Assembly (NCBI GenBank): GCA_946615495.1
Contig: CAMOHY010000178.1
Span: forward strand, 1 to 5,382
Direction: 5' to 3'
From: an uncultured Clostridia bacterium
GTDB taxonomy: Bacteria; Bacillota; Clostridia; Christensenellales; Aristaeellaceae
DNA length: 5,382 bases
The translations under genes were made by a program, and so were the position numbers. The notes under the pieces were generated by a model. That model did no database searches. It saw only the letters and a program-made list of their open reading frames with translations, and had not been told where the DNA came from. Each line of letters begins with the position of its first letter. Within the stretch, counting starts at the first letter, position 1. This document shows positions 1-5,382 of the stretch, piece after piece.

Positions 1-131
1 CGTGTGGCATCCCATGCCCGCAGGTGCAGGAAGCCCAGCATGTCCATTTCGTCGAAAAAAACGCCTCCCTCGTTAGGGTAGTGGACACTACGCCATAGCC
101 CGGAGCGGAAGTCAAGCGGATATGCCAGGAG
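1..131 (-). CDS. Possible 5' part or fragment of an unidentified gene, open at the left edge
   Basis: On the minus strand a frame stays open from just after a TAA at 132-134 to the window edge, giving about 43 residues that include VHYPNEGG and FFDEMDMLGFLHLRAWD. The mix of hydrophobic, acidic and aromatic residues looks more like protein than the other frames here. The first in-frame ATG is at 45-47, with another two codons later, so either a gene starts there or this is the decayed upstream end of one. It overlaps the last codons of the truncated membrane protein (stop at 112) in another frame. I do not recognise the family. A chance open frame of this length cannot be excluded, so confidence is low. 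Confidence 0.25.
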
Positions 132-591
132 TTATCTGTTTGTTCAAAAATCGTTCTCCAAAAAAGCGGAGTTCAAACCCCGTCAAGTCACAATTGCGGA
201 AAATAAAGCAAATATCGCTAAACAGCGCCGTCAGGTGAATTCCGGCGTTGAGCCCGATCAGCGCCCACCACAGCCGGCTGGGCTTTCGGGGGCTGACGAT
301 GTACAAAAAGAGCAGCAGGATGACGGGCCGGATGGAATACCCATAAATATCGATCGCTTTTCTAAGCGCTATCATCGGGGAACCGTAGGTCAGCAAATTG
401 TCCAGAAAATTCTGGGCGACCAGGCTGAAAACCAGCGCGCAGATAATCAGCATGATTCGTTTTTTCTGCTTGAGAATATATTGATCGATTCCCACTGCGA
501 TAAATAAGCCAATCAACAGAAGCGCCATGGGAAAAACGGCAAGGATTTCCGTATAATGCGCATGAATAAACTGATATAAGGCTTCGTGCAT
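112..591 (-). CDS. Truncated multi-pass membrane protein resembling the N-terminal part of a membrane sensor
   Basis: This 159-residue protein has four likely membrane segments: about residues 17-35, 46-62, 86-99 and 108-126. Between them are short basic loops (KQKKR at 41-45, PRKPSR at 101-106). The style, with IMLIICALVFSLVAQNF, then YGYSIRPVILLLFLYIV, then WWALIGLNAGIHLTALFSDICF, recalls the membrane input region of larger clostridial signalling proteins that carry GGDEF, HD or kinase-type output domains. That is from memory, not a search. After about residue 129 the sequence loses this character (FIFRNCDLTGFELRFFGERF) and stops. It therefore seems to have lost its remaining membrane helices and any output domain, with a junction near base 205. 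The start at 591 is supported by GGAGG at 603-607, 11 bases upstream, a rather long spacing. It may be a pseudogene, or a short membrane protein in its own right. Confidence 0.6.
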   Translation of the reverse strand: MHEALYQFIHAHYTEILAVFPMALLLIGLFIAVGIDQYILKQKKRIMLIICALVFSLVAQNFLDNLLTYGSPMIALRKAIDIYGYSIRPVILLLFLYIVSPRKPSRLWWALIGLNAGIHLTALFSDICFIFRNCDLTGFELRFFGERFLNKQITPGISA

Positions 592-601
592 TCCTTCGTC
601 A

Positions 602-689
602 TCCTCCTTCCGCGTTCTATTATTTTCGGTATGATTTGCTTATTTCCTGCATGCTTGCAGCGCCTTGGCTAAAAAACGCGGAAGGAAAA
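602..689 (-). promoter_or_regulatory. Long-range inverted repeat that could mask the ribosome site of the 112-591 gene
   Basis: CCTTCCGCGTT at 606-616 and AACGCGGAAGG at 675-685 are a perfect 11-base inverted repeat. In a minus-strand transcript the pairing can extend outward by four pairs (686-689 with 602-605, two of them G-U) and inward by two (673-674 with 617-618), about 17 pairs around a 54-base loop. The GGAGG ribosome site of the membrane-protein gene (603-607) lies wholly inside the stem. The loop holds a small 5-base hairpin (CTGCA/TGCAG) at 648-661. The repeat is plain to see; a regulatory role is inference. Confidence 0.45.
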
Positions 690-832
690 AAAGCAATAGC
701 AAAAAGGGGGACCCGCTGATGGCGGATGAACTGGCCGGCGCTGCCTTCGCTCACGCCATGCGCCTGATTGCGAATGAAAACAGCCGTCTCCAAGGGCGCA
801 TTATTGATTGGGCAGGGGAAGCTCAAAGATAA
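665..832 (+). CDS. Small lysine-rich hypothetical protein (possible gene or remnant)
   Basis: The plus-strand frame from a TTG at 665 to TAA at 830-832 encodes 55 residues. They form a basic head (AKKRGRKKSNSKKGDP) followed by a helix-prone stretch (MADELAGAAFAHAMRLIANE, then NSRLQGRIIDWAGEAQR). The ordered basic-then-amphipathic layout and the GC-leaning third codon positions look like coding sequence, unlike ordinary antisense shadows. Against it, no good ribosome site precedes the TTG, the frame is closed upstream by TGA at 632-634, and the last 32 bases run into the end of the convergent gene at 801. An ATG at 719, behind AAGGGGG, would give a 37-residue version. I do not recognise a family and propose no function. 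It could be the surviving 3' part of a decayed gene. Confidence 0.3.
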   Translation: MAKKRGRKKSNSKKGDPLMADELAGAAFAHAMRLIANENSRLQGRIIDWAGEAQR

Positions 833-2261
833 AGCTGTAGGGCAGCGTTTCCGTGGCATATTCCACCTGGGTGATATATTGGAAATCGAAACGGGATTCT
901 CTTGCTTGATTGGCAGTCGAAGGTAAGCTGTCAGAATAATAAATCTGTTTCGGATATGTTATCTGGAAACTTCCGCCTGTGAACGCTGCCAAGTACCGGT
1001 CCTGCCGGTATTCCACATTCATTTGAGGCGGAGAAAGCATCGTAAACGTTGCGTGATAATCGGCTACGCCGCCGTACAGATACAGCAAATCCATGTTCTC
1101 ATCCCAGGGAATCGTCCCCTCCTGTCCCCAAAATTGGCTGTTCTCGAAAGCTGAATGATTGAAGTGGGCGTACAGGTTCTGCCAGCGGAGAATTTCCACG
1201 GTATTTCCGCCCTCGCCGGTATAGCAGCCGATAAAGTATGCGCCAAAGCTTTCGGTGGAGGAAAAGTCACCGCTTGTATGCTCTGTAATAACCACTCTGG
1301 CAGGTTCTTCATCAGCCTCCGCGCCGGGAAGGGGCATGGGCAAAGCCGCAGGAAGCGGCGCGGCGGTTTCAATCGCTTCGTCGTTCGCTCCAGGCGCGGG
1401 CGTGGGCTGAGCTGTGAAATGAATGGATAATTCATTCTCGTCATTCAGGGCAAGCGTGATTTTGTCCGACAGGTCCTGGAAGCGGGAATCCTTCGGAATC
1501 ACGCCGTTTTCTTCCACCAGGCCGAAGGGACGGGTAATCGTATCTTCGGTGCATTCGATAATCTGGCCTTGCTCATTTAAGCAGATTTTCGCGTTATAGC
1601 GCACAGAATACCGCCCGGTCGTAAAATCCAACCGGTAATCCGAATAGTTTTTCACATCAAATTGACAAGCGGAACGCTCCGAGACAATCTTTGCTTCAAT
1701 AAACAGATACGGCGCAAACGGCATGCCGGGCAGGTTTTCCTCCGGCGCGGCGATACGGCGATCGGGGTATAATTCAAAGCTGCATCCCGTTTCTTCACTC
1801 TCCTGACTGATGCGGACCAGCTTGTATATGTATTGAATCTGCGCCACGGGAGCGTTCAGCGCAAGGGAGGATACCTCTGTTCCTTCCTCATTCAGCACCG
1901 CCACCGTGACCGGCGCGTAAACCTGCTCGATGATGCAGTGGTCAAATACTTCTTCCTTTCTTTGCTCCAGTTCTTTTTTCTCCGGCTGGTTGGCCACCAG
2001 GTCCGGGTGGGCGCCGATGCCGTTGGAAAGCACGTCCGATACCGTATCCCAATTTTCGGCCAAGCCGATGGTAACGGCGAATATCATGAGCAGGGCCATG
2101 GTCAGGCCCAGGGATAGCCTTTTTTTCACTTTGGGTTCCTCCGTTTCTTTGGCCATAATTTTCTGCGCCAGCCAGGGATTCTCCGTGAGGCCGGACAGGC
2201 GGTGGTCCACCGCGTCCCGGAATTGCTGCCGGGTCATGGGGCTGGGCACTTCCTTTTTCAC
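801..2261 (-). CDS. Single-pass membrane protein, likely anti-sigma/sensor partner of the ECF sigma factor
   Basis: This 486-residue protein has a short N-terminal part (1-48: MTRQQFRDAVDHRLSGL, then ENPWLAQKIMAK and a basic KVKKR), one membrane helix at about 50-68, and a large domain that should lie outside the cell. A Pro/Ala-rich linker at about 284-320 splits the outer part into two blocks, 70-283 and 321-486. The start is the GTG at 2259-2261. It overlaps the sigma stop as GTGA and has AAAGGAG at 2271-2277, nine bases upstream; an ATG at residue 9 lacks such support. The 4-base overlap implies translational coupling with the sigma gene. Clostridial genomes often pair an ECF sigma with a protein having this kind of cytoplasmic stub and helix, so a role in holding or releasing the sigma factor is a reasonable inference. 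No zinc-binding HxxxCxxC anti-sigma motif is present. The outer domain is unassigned and its signal unknown. Confidence 0.82.
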   Translation of the reverse strand: MKKEVPSPMTRQQFRDAVDHRLSGLTENPWLAQKIMAKETEEPKVKKRLSLGLTMALLMIFAVTIGLAENWDTVSDVLSNGIGAHPDLVANQPEKKELEQRKEEVFDHCIIEQVYAPVTVAVLNEEGTEVSSLALNAPVAQIQYIYKLVRISQESEETGCSFELYPDRRIAAPEENLPGMPFAPYLFIEAKIVSERSACQFDVKNYSDYRLDFTTGRYSVRYNAKICLNEQGQIIECTEDTITRPFGLVEENGVIPKDSRFQDLSDKITLALNDENELSIHFTAQPTPAPGANDEAIETAAPLPAALPMPLPGAEADEEPARVVITEHTSGDFSSTESFGAYFIGCYTGEGGNTVEILRWQNLYAHFNHSAFENSQFWGQEGTIPWDENMDLLYLYGGVADYHATFTMLSPPQMNVEYRQDRYLAAFTGGSFQITYPKQIYYSDSLPSTANQARESRFDFQYITQVEYATETLPYSFIFELPLPNQ

Positions 2262-2785
2262 AGATCATCTCTCCTTTCCGGCGTCAGGACATCCCTTAGC
2301 TTCCTCCGCGCCCTGTTCAGCCTTTCGGACACTGAGGAATGGGATATGCCCAGCGCTTGTGCGATTTCGTTTACATTCATGGCTTGATAATAATACAATA
2401 GGGTCACTTCTTTAAGCTTCGGCGGCAGCCGCATCACCTGGGTAATCAAGCCTTCCTCCTCCATGGTAAAGGGAACGGAGGCGGGCGGCAGATCGTCCGG
2501 CGTCACGCGTCGGTCCACAAACCGGGACCAGGCGCTTTTCCGCATGTCATGGCAGGTATTCAGCGCAATGGCCATCAGCCAGGTTTTTTCGCTGCTGTCG
2601 CCCCGGAAGCTCTGCCAATTCCGGTACGCCTTAAAAAACGTATCCTGCACCGCGTCCCTGGCCAGCTCCTGATCCTTAAGATACATATAGCAGAAGCGCA
2701 GCAGCGCCGTTTGGTGCTGGGAAACCAGCCGTTCAAACAATTCGTTTTTTTCCGCAAGCCTGTCCGGGCCCTGGACAAACTCCAT
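2258..2785 (-). CDS. ECF-type RNA polymerase sigma factor (sigma-70 family)
   Basis: This 175-residue protein has the usual ECF size and layout. Region 2 spans about residues 20-88, with the core-binding helix LARDAVQDTFFKAYRNWQSF (41-60) and the promoter-melting segment KTWLMAIALNTCHDMRK (67-83). A Pro-rich linker follows at about 91-112. Region 4 spans 113-166, with the helix-turn-helix MNVNEIAQALGISHSSVSER (136-155) and the tail LNRARRKL that reads the -35 element. It would direct RNA polymerase to a dedicated set of promoters, most likely for an envelope or outside stress. The start at 2783-2785 is backed by AAAGGAGG at 2792-2799, about seven bases upstream. The gene overlaps the next one by four bases, which is typical of a sigma and its membrane-bound regulator. 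No recognised targets other than possibly its own promoter lie in the window. Confidence 0.95.
   Translation of the reverse strand: MEFVQGPDRLAEKNELFERLVSQHQTALLRFCYMYLKDQELARDAVQDTFFKAYRNWQSFRGDSSEKTWLMAIALNTCHDMRKSAWSRFVDRRVTPDDLPPASVPFTMEEEGLITQVMRLPPKLKEVTLLYYYQAMNVNEIAQALGISHSSVSERLNRARRKLRDVLTPERRDDL
2259..2277 (-). promoter_or_regulatory. Ribosome site and GTG start deciding the membrane-protein start
   Basis: AAAGGAG at 2271-2277 lies inside the last codons of the sigma gene, nine bases before the GTG at 2259-2261. An ATG at 2266-2268 is too close to the site and opens a different frame that gives no convincing protein. The GTG frame gives the 486-residue membrane protein, so the GTG is preferred. 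Confidence 0.7.
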
Positions 2786-2810
2786 ACCGTCCCCTCCTTT
2801 CGCTTTTATT

Positions 2811-2837
2811 GACGAGTGAGAGCAAATAAATGTCGGA
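2811..2837 (-). promoter_or_regulatory. Candidate ECF-type promoter of the sigma operon
   Basis: Read on the minus strand, TCCGACATTT (starting at 2837) resembles the ECF -35 pattern TGAAACATTT at seven of ten positions. It is followed, after 17 bases, by CGTC (2811-2814), the usual ECF -10 core. Transcription would start near 2804, leaving a short leader with the ribosome site at 2792-2799. The -35 core is imperfect (GAC rather than AAC), and no good housekeeping promoter is visible in 2786-2959. If real, it would mean that the sigma factor controls its own gene. Confidence 0.3.
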
Positions 2838-2959
2838 TTTTGAAATAATTTTTTATTTTTTTCTGTATTCTGATTGAAACGCTGCGCCGCAGAGGTGTTT
2901 TAAGCCCATTCTATCCGGCGCTTTCAAGGCTTTTCCCGGAAAGGCATGTGGGAAGCTTG

Positions 2960-2998
2960 CAAAATAAAAGATGGCTGCCGCGTTCATGGCGGCAGCCA
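2960..2998 (-). terminator. Intrinsic terminator after the Tat/FMN protein gene
   Basis: A perfect 10-base-pair stem (2972-2981 with 2989-2998; TGGCTGCCGC / GCGGCAGCCA) with a 7-base loop is followed, on the minus strand, by TTTTATTTTGC (2960-2970). It starts 25 bases after the stop at 3024. No T-run follows on the plus strand, so it acts on minus-strand transcripts only. It separates this gene from the sigma operon. Confidence 0.88.
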
Positions 2999-3023
2999 AG
3001 AAGAGAAAATGAAGAAATTTTGA

Positions 3024-3971
3024 TTATTTGCCGATCTGGGCCAGCGCGTCGTTCACGGCGGCGATCAGGGCCTCGGAGGTCTTGGTAGCGCCGGACACGA
3101 CATCCACCTGGGTAGAATTGGCGGCGATGATGGCGTCGGGCAGGGTGTTGAAGGCGGAATCGCTGATGCCCGCGGTTTCATTGTGGCTGAGCACTTCGAT
3201 TTTGGCGATCTTATCCCCATCCATGGTCACTTTCACCTTTACCTCACCGCCGATTTCGCTCACGCCCACGCCGATGTATTCGTTTTCGGCCAGCGTGTTC
3301 TCCGCGGCGGGCGCTTCCTCCACACGTTCGGGCGCTTCAAAGCCGAAGTGGATATTGAGAAGCGTGATAGCCTTCACGGCCACTTCCGCGGTAACGGCGG
3401 CGCAGCGGGCCTTGCGCTCAGGATCGCTCATCTTGTAGCCCGTCGCGGCCATGTAGGTGCCCACGGAATCCACGCAGTTCACGCTGTGGGCCACGGTGGT
3501 GATGGATTCAAATTCCGGCTGATACTGCGGGAATTGATGCTCCCGGTACCAGGCGTACAATTCATCCCGGATCGCCGCGGCATCCGCCGGTTCGCAGAAC
3601 AGGCCGATGGCCGCCAGGGCGCCGCCCAGGCTGCCGCACAGGCTGCCAGCGCCGTAGCCGCCCGCCGCGTGGGCAAAGGTGCGGCCGGGAATGATGGTGT
3701 TGTAGGGCACGCCGGCGGCTTCGGAAATCAGGTCCATAATGCCGCCAAAGCAGCCGCCGCCGCAGCCGCCGTATTCATAGAACTTTTTGTAGCAGTGCTC
3801 CAGCAGCTTATCCTTGTCCACCTGCACGTATTTCCAGGGCCACACAGGGGCGGCGTTTTCCTCCGCGGCGGCCATGGACACGGGCACCGCGCTCAGGGCG
3901 GCTGCGCCCAGGGCGGCTTTTCCGGCGGTACGCAGGAAATCACGGCGGCTCATATCGTTCAACTTTTTCAT
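3024..3971 (-). CDS. Tat-exported Cys-rich redox protein with C-terminal covalent-FMN-binding domain
   Basis: The 315-residue precursor opens with a twin-arginine signal: SRRDFLR at 8-14, a hydrophobic stretch at about 17-35, and likely cleavage near the AAA at 34-36. It should therefore be exported folded, with cofactor. The middle part (about 45-210) is Cys-rich: C60, then GGCGGGC (C70, C74), C112, C126, C166 and C190, among glycine-rich segments. This recalls the C_GCxxG_C_C family of probable redox proteins. There is no CxxCH, so c-type heme is unlikely; an Fe-S cluster or redox thiols are possible. After an Ala/Glu/Pro linker (about 213-230), residues 231-313 form an FMN_bind-type domain ending in DVVSGAT (290-296). 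Thr296 is the expected attachment point for FMN transferred by ApbE. No apbE or redox partner is in view. The start has AAGGA nine bases upstream; the ATG at residue 7 lacks a site. An electron-transfer role outside the membrane is inferred. Confidence 0.9.
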   Translation of the reverse strand: MKKLNDMSRRDFLRTAGKAALGAAALSAVPVSMAAAEENAAPVWPWKYVQVDKDKLLEHCYKKFYEYGGCGGGCFGGIMDLISEAAGVPYNTIIPGRTFAHAAGGYGAGSLCGSLGGALAAIGLFCEPADAAAIRDELYAWYREHQFPQYQPEFESITTVAHSVNCVDSVGTYMAATGYKMSDPERKARCAAVTAEVAVKAITLLNIHFGFEAPERVEEAPAAENTLAENEYIGVGVSEIGGEVKVKVTMDGDKIAKIEVLSHNETAGISDSAFNTLPDAIIAANSTQVDVVSGATKTSEALIAAVNDALAQIGK

Positions 3972-3984
3972 AGGTCAGCATCCT

Positions 3985-4010
3985 TTCTTTGCAGTTGTTC
4001 TTTGCAGTTG
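3985..4010 (-). repeat. Perfect 13-base tandem duplication in the leader of the Tat protein gene
   Basis: TTCTTTGCAGTTG occurs twice back to back (3985-3997 and 3998-4010) with no mismatch. It lies between the promoter and the start codon, so it forms part of the untranslated leader just upstream of the AAGGA ribosome site. It may be a recent slippage duplication. Any effect on translation or regulator binding is speculative. Confidence 0.85.
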
Positions 4011-4025
4011 TATTTTGCTGTGTTT

Positions 4026-4055
4026 ATTATAGGAAAGGAACGCCGGGTTAGTCAA
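4026..4055 (-). promoter_or_regulatory. Strong housekeeping promoter for the Tat/FMN protein gene
   Basis: On the minus strand TTGACT (4050-4055) and a perfect TATAAT (4026-4031) are separated by 18 bases, a near-consensus sigma-A promoter. Transcription should begin near 4019, giving a leader of about 48 bases. The -35 begins only eight bases after the stop codon of the MATE gene, so the Tat protein gene can be expressed independently of it. No terminator is visible between the two, so some read-through is also possible. Confidence 0.85.
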
Positions 4056-4062
4056 GGGTAAT

Positions 4063-5382
4063 CTACACCTTTTTATCCTTCCATTTTCCGCTTGAAAACC
4101 GGGGATAGAAAAACAAAAACCGCAGCACGATCTCGAAAAGGCCGAAAATCCACGTGCCCACCAATTCCAGATGCAGCGCGTACACCGCCGCAACCGCCAT
4201 CAGCGGCCGCACAACAGAAACGCACACAGTGGCCACCAAGGCCACGTACAAATTGTCGCCCGCCCCGCGCAGGGAGCCGGAAAGCACCACGCTGCTGGTT
4301 TGGAAGGGCTGAATGGCGGCCAGCACCAGCATGGTCCGCCCGGCGTAGGAGATTACGTCCGCCGCGTTCAGGGTGTTTTCGCCAATGAACAGGCTCACGA
4401 TCTGATACCGGAAGATGACGATGAGCACGCCCAGCACCAGGGAAATCATGACCGCGAAGCGCTGGCTGATCTTGCCGTAAAGCATGGAAAGGTCCGGCCT
4501 GCCCCGGCCCAGGTTTTGCCCCACCAAGGAGGTGGCGGCCACGCCCAGGCCGTCGCCGAATGTAAAGGTGATGCTCAAAAACTGCATGCAAATCTGGTTG
4601 GCGGCGTACATGGTGGTGCCCAGCGAAAACAAAATGCGGGCATACACGAAAAAGCCGAAGCGCACGCCCAATTGCTCAATGGCCGCGTTGCCGCCCACCC
4701 GGAGGATGGATTTCATGCTTTCCTTTTCAAACCGCCAGGAATCATGGTGGGAAAGGTGCAGGTAGCCCTTGTATTTTCCTCCCGCCAATATGGTGGCCAG
4801 GGCCATGACGAGGCCCGCCGCCATGCCGATCACCGAAGCGATGGCCGCGCCGCGCACCTCCAGCCGGGGAAAGCCCAAATGGCCTCCAATAAGGCAATAA
4901 TTGAAAAACACGTTAATTAAATTGCTGCCCACGTTCACCCACATGGTGATTTTCGTTTTCCCGATGCCCCGCTGGGCGGCGCAGATGCACATGGACAGGG
5001 CGTTGACCGGCAGGGCGTAATTCATGATGCGGAAATAGTCCACGGCGTCGGTAAACACCTTTTCGCTTTCCGCCTGGTCGCCGCCGGCCAGACGCATCAG
5101 CGGCACGCAAAATACATCGGCCAGCAGCGCCAGGAACAAGGAAAGGCCCGCCGCCAGCATGAGGGCGTTGCGCAGGGTGGTGTTGGCGTCCGCCTGCCTT
5201 TCCTCGCCCTTGCGCCGGGCCACGATGGCGGTAATGCCCACATTCAGCGCGAAAAACAGGCATAAAAGCAGCATTCTGGGCTGGGTGGGCAAGCCCACGG
5301 AGGACAGGGCCTCCGCCCCCAGTTCGTTGCCCACCATCATGGTGTCCACAGAGCCGATCAGGCTCATGAGCACCATTTCGAT
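4063..5382 (-). CDS. MATE-family multidrug/Na+ (or H+) antiporter, N-terminus beyond the window
   Basis: The frame runs open to the right edge, and 440 residues are visible of a family usually near 450. The true start lies outside; the ATG at 5376 falls within the first membrane helix (IEMVLMSLIGSVDTMMVG) and is not the start. Numbering from that Met, family features include DTMMVGNELGAEALSSVGLP (11-30), the many hydrophobic helices, the central loop at about 199-222 between the two lobes, AATSLVGQNLGRG (280-292) and GSLRGAGDN (367-375). The latter mirrors AQRGIGKTK (134-142) of the first lobe, the expected internal two-fold repeat. MATE proteins sit in the cytoplasmic membrane and expel cationic drugs or metabolites in exchange for Na+ or H+; the substrate here cannot be told. 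The tail is short and basic (KWKDKKV). It is probably not a dedicated partner of the following redox gene, which has its own promoter. Confidence 0.94.
   Translation of the reverse strand: MEMVLMSLIGSVDTMMVGNELGAEALSSVGLPTQPRMLLLCLFFALNVGITAIVARRKGEERQADANTTLRNALMLAAGLSLFLALLADVFCVPLMRLAGGDQAESEKVFTDAVDYFRIMNYALPVNALSMCICAAQRGIGKTKITMWVNVGSNLINVFFNYCLIGGHLGFPRLEVRGAAIASVIGMAAGLVMALATILAGGKYKGYLHLSHHDSWRFEKESMKSILRVGGNAAIEQLGVRFGFFVYARILFSLGTTMYAANQICMQFLSITFTFGDGLGVAATSLVGQNLGRGRPDLSMLYGKISQRFAVMISLVLGVLIVIFRYQIVSLFIGENTLNAADVISYAGRTMLVLAAIQPFQTSSVVLSGSLRGAGDNLYVALVATVCVSVVRPLMAVAAVYALHLELVGTWIFGLFEIVLRFLFFYPRFSSGKWKDKKV

Noticed and set aside
620..859. A 79-residue minus-strand frame between the sigma operon and the membrane-protein gene
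   Set aside because: It starts inside the 3' end of the 801-2261 gene without a convincing ribosome site. Its sequence looks like the antisense of the small plus-strand frame.
1942..2268. ATG-started 108-residue frame overlapping the sigma stop
   Set aside because: The ATG is too close to the AAAGGAG site, and the product is Gly/Arg/Pro-rich with no pattern. The GTG frame seven bases on gives a proper membrane protein.
1930..2415. A 161-residue plus-strand open frame across the sigma/membrane-protein boundary
   Set aside because: It spans the reverse strand of two clear genes and has a Ser/Arg/Phe-rich composition with no recognisable features.
2932..2945. Short palindrome TTTCCGGGAAA in the sigma upstream region
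   Set aside because: It is only five bases per arm with no T-run and no second copy nearby, too weak to call an operator or terminator.
3936..3977. A 13-codon frame starting at the ATG within AAGGATG, overlapping the start of the Tat protein gene
   Set aside because: Its ATG abuts the AAGG with no spacing, so initiation is unlikely. There is no sign of a leader-peptide attenuator such as a run of one amino acid or a terminator.
3183..4061. A 292-residue plus-strand open frame antisense to the Tat/FMN protein gene
   Set aside because: It is rich in Ala, Gly, His and Val in a way typical of the reverse complement of GC-rich coding DNA. The minus frame has a recognisable signal, domains, promoter, ribosome site and terminator.
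4171..4920. A 249-residue plus-strand open frame antisense to the MATE gene
   Set aside because: It has His/Gln/Gly-rich content with no membrane or domain pattern. The minus frame matches the MATE family along its full length.

Overview
The window reads as chromosomal DNA of an anaerobic, probably gut-dwelling, member of the Firmicutes (Clostridia), of moderately high GC. This rests on strong AAGGAGG-type ribosome sites, an ECF sigma factor paired with a membrane protein of a type I associate with clostridia, a truncated sensor-type membrane domain of a style common in such genomes, and a Tat-exported Cys-rich/FMN-binding redox protein. The assignment is inference from protein style; no rRNA, tRNA or other taxonomic marker is present.

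All confident genes lie on the minus strand, so transcription runs right to left. Rightmost (4063-5382) is a MATE-family multidrug/Na+ antiporter whose first residues lie beyond the window. Eight bases after its stop begins a near-consensus housekeeping promoter (4026-4055). It drives a Tat-secreted protein (3024-3971) that joins a cysteine-rich redox-type domain to a C-terminal FMN-binding domain carrying the covalent flavinylation motif. That gene ends in a clear intrinsic terminator (2960-2998).

Next comes a two-gene unit: an ECF sigma factor (2258-2785) and, overlapping it by 4 bases through a GTG start, a single-pass membrane protein with a short cytoplasmic N-terminus and a large outside domain (801-2261). 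The arrangement is that of a sigma factor and its membrane-bound anti-sigma/sensor. A weak ECF-style promoter candidate precedes the sigma gene and would fit autoregulation.

The left 800 bases are less orderly. A 159-residue membrane protein (112-591) looks like only the N-terminal membrane part of a larger sensor-type protein and ends abruptly. Its ribosome site lies inside a long-range inverted repeat that could hide it in the mRNA. A small lysine-rich plus-strand reading frame (665-832) sits between it and the sigma unit and overlaps the end of the latter. At the left edge another minus-strand frame (1-131) runs out of the window in a different frame. This corner looks like a rearranged junction with decayed or truncated genes.

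No insertion sequence, CRISPR array, tRNA or rRNA is visible. No gene-free stretch exceeds 300 bases; the longest are 2786-3023 and 592-800. The items most worth a second look are the Cys-rich/flavin fusion protein, the sigma/membrane-protein pair with an unassigned outer domain, the ribosome-site-masking stem and the small plus-strand frame.
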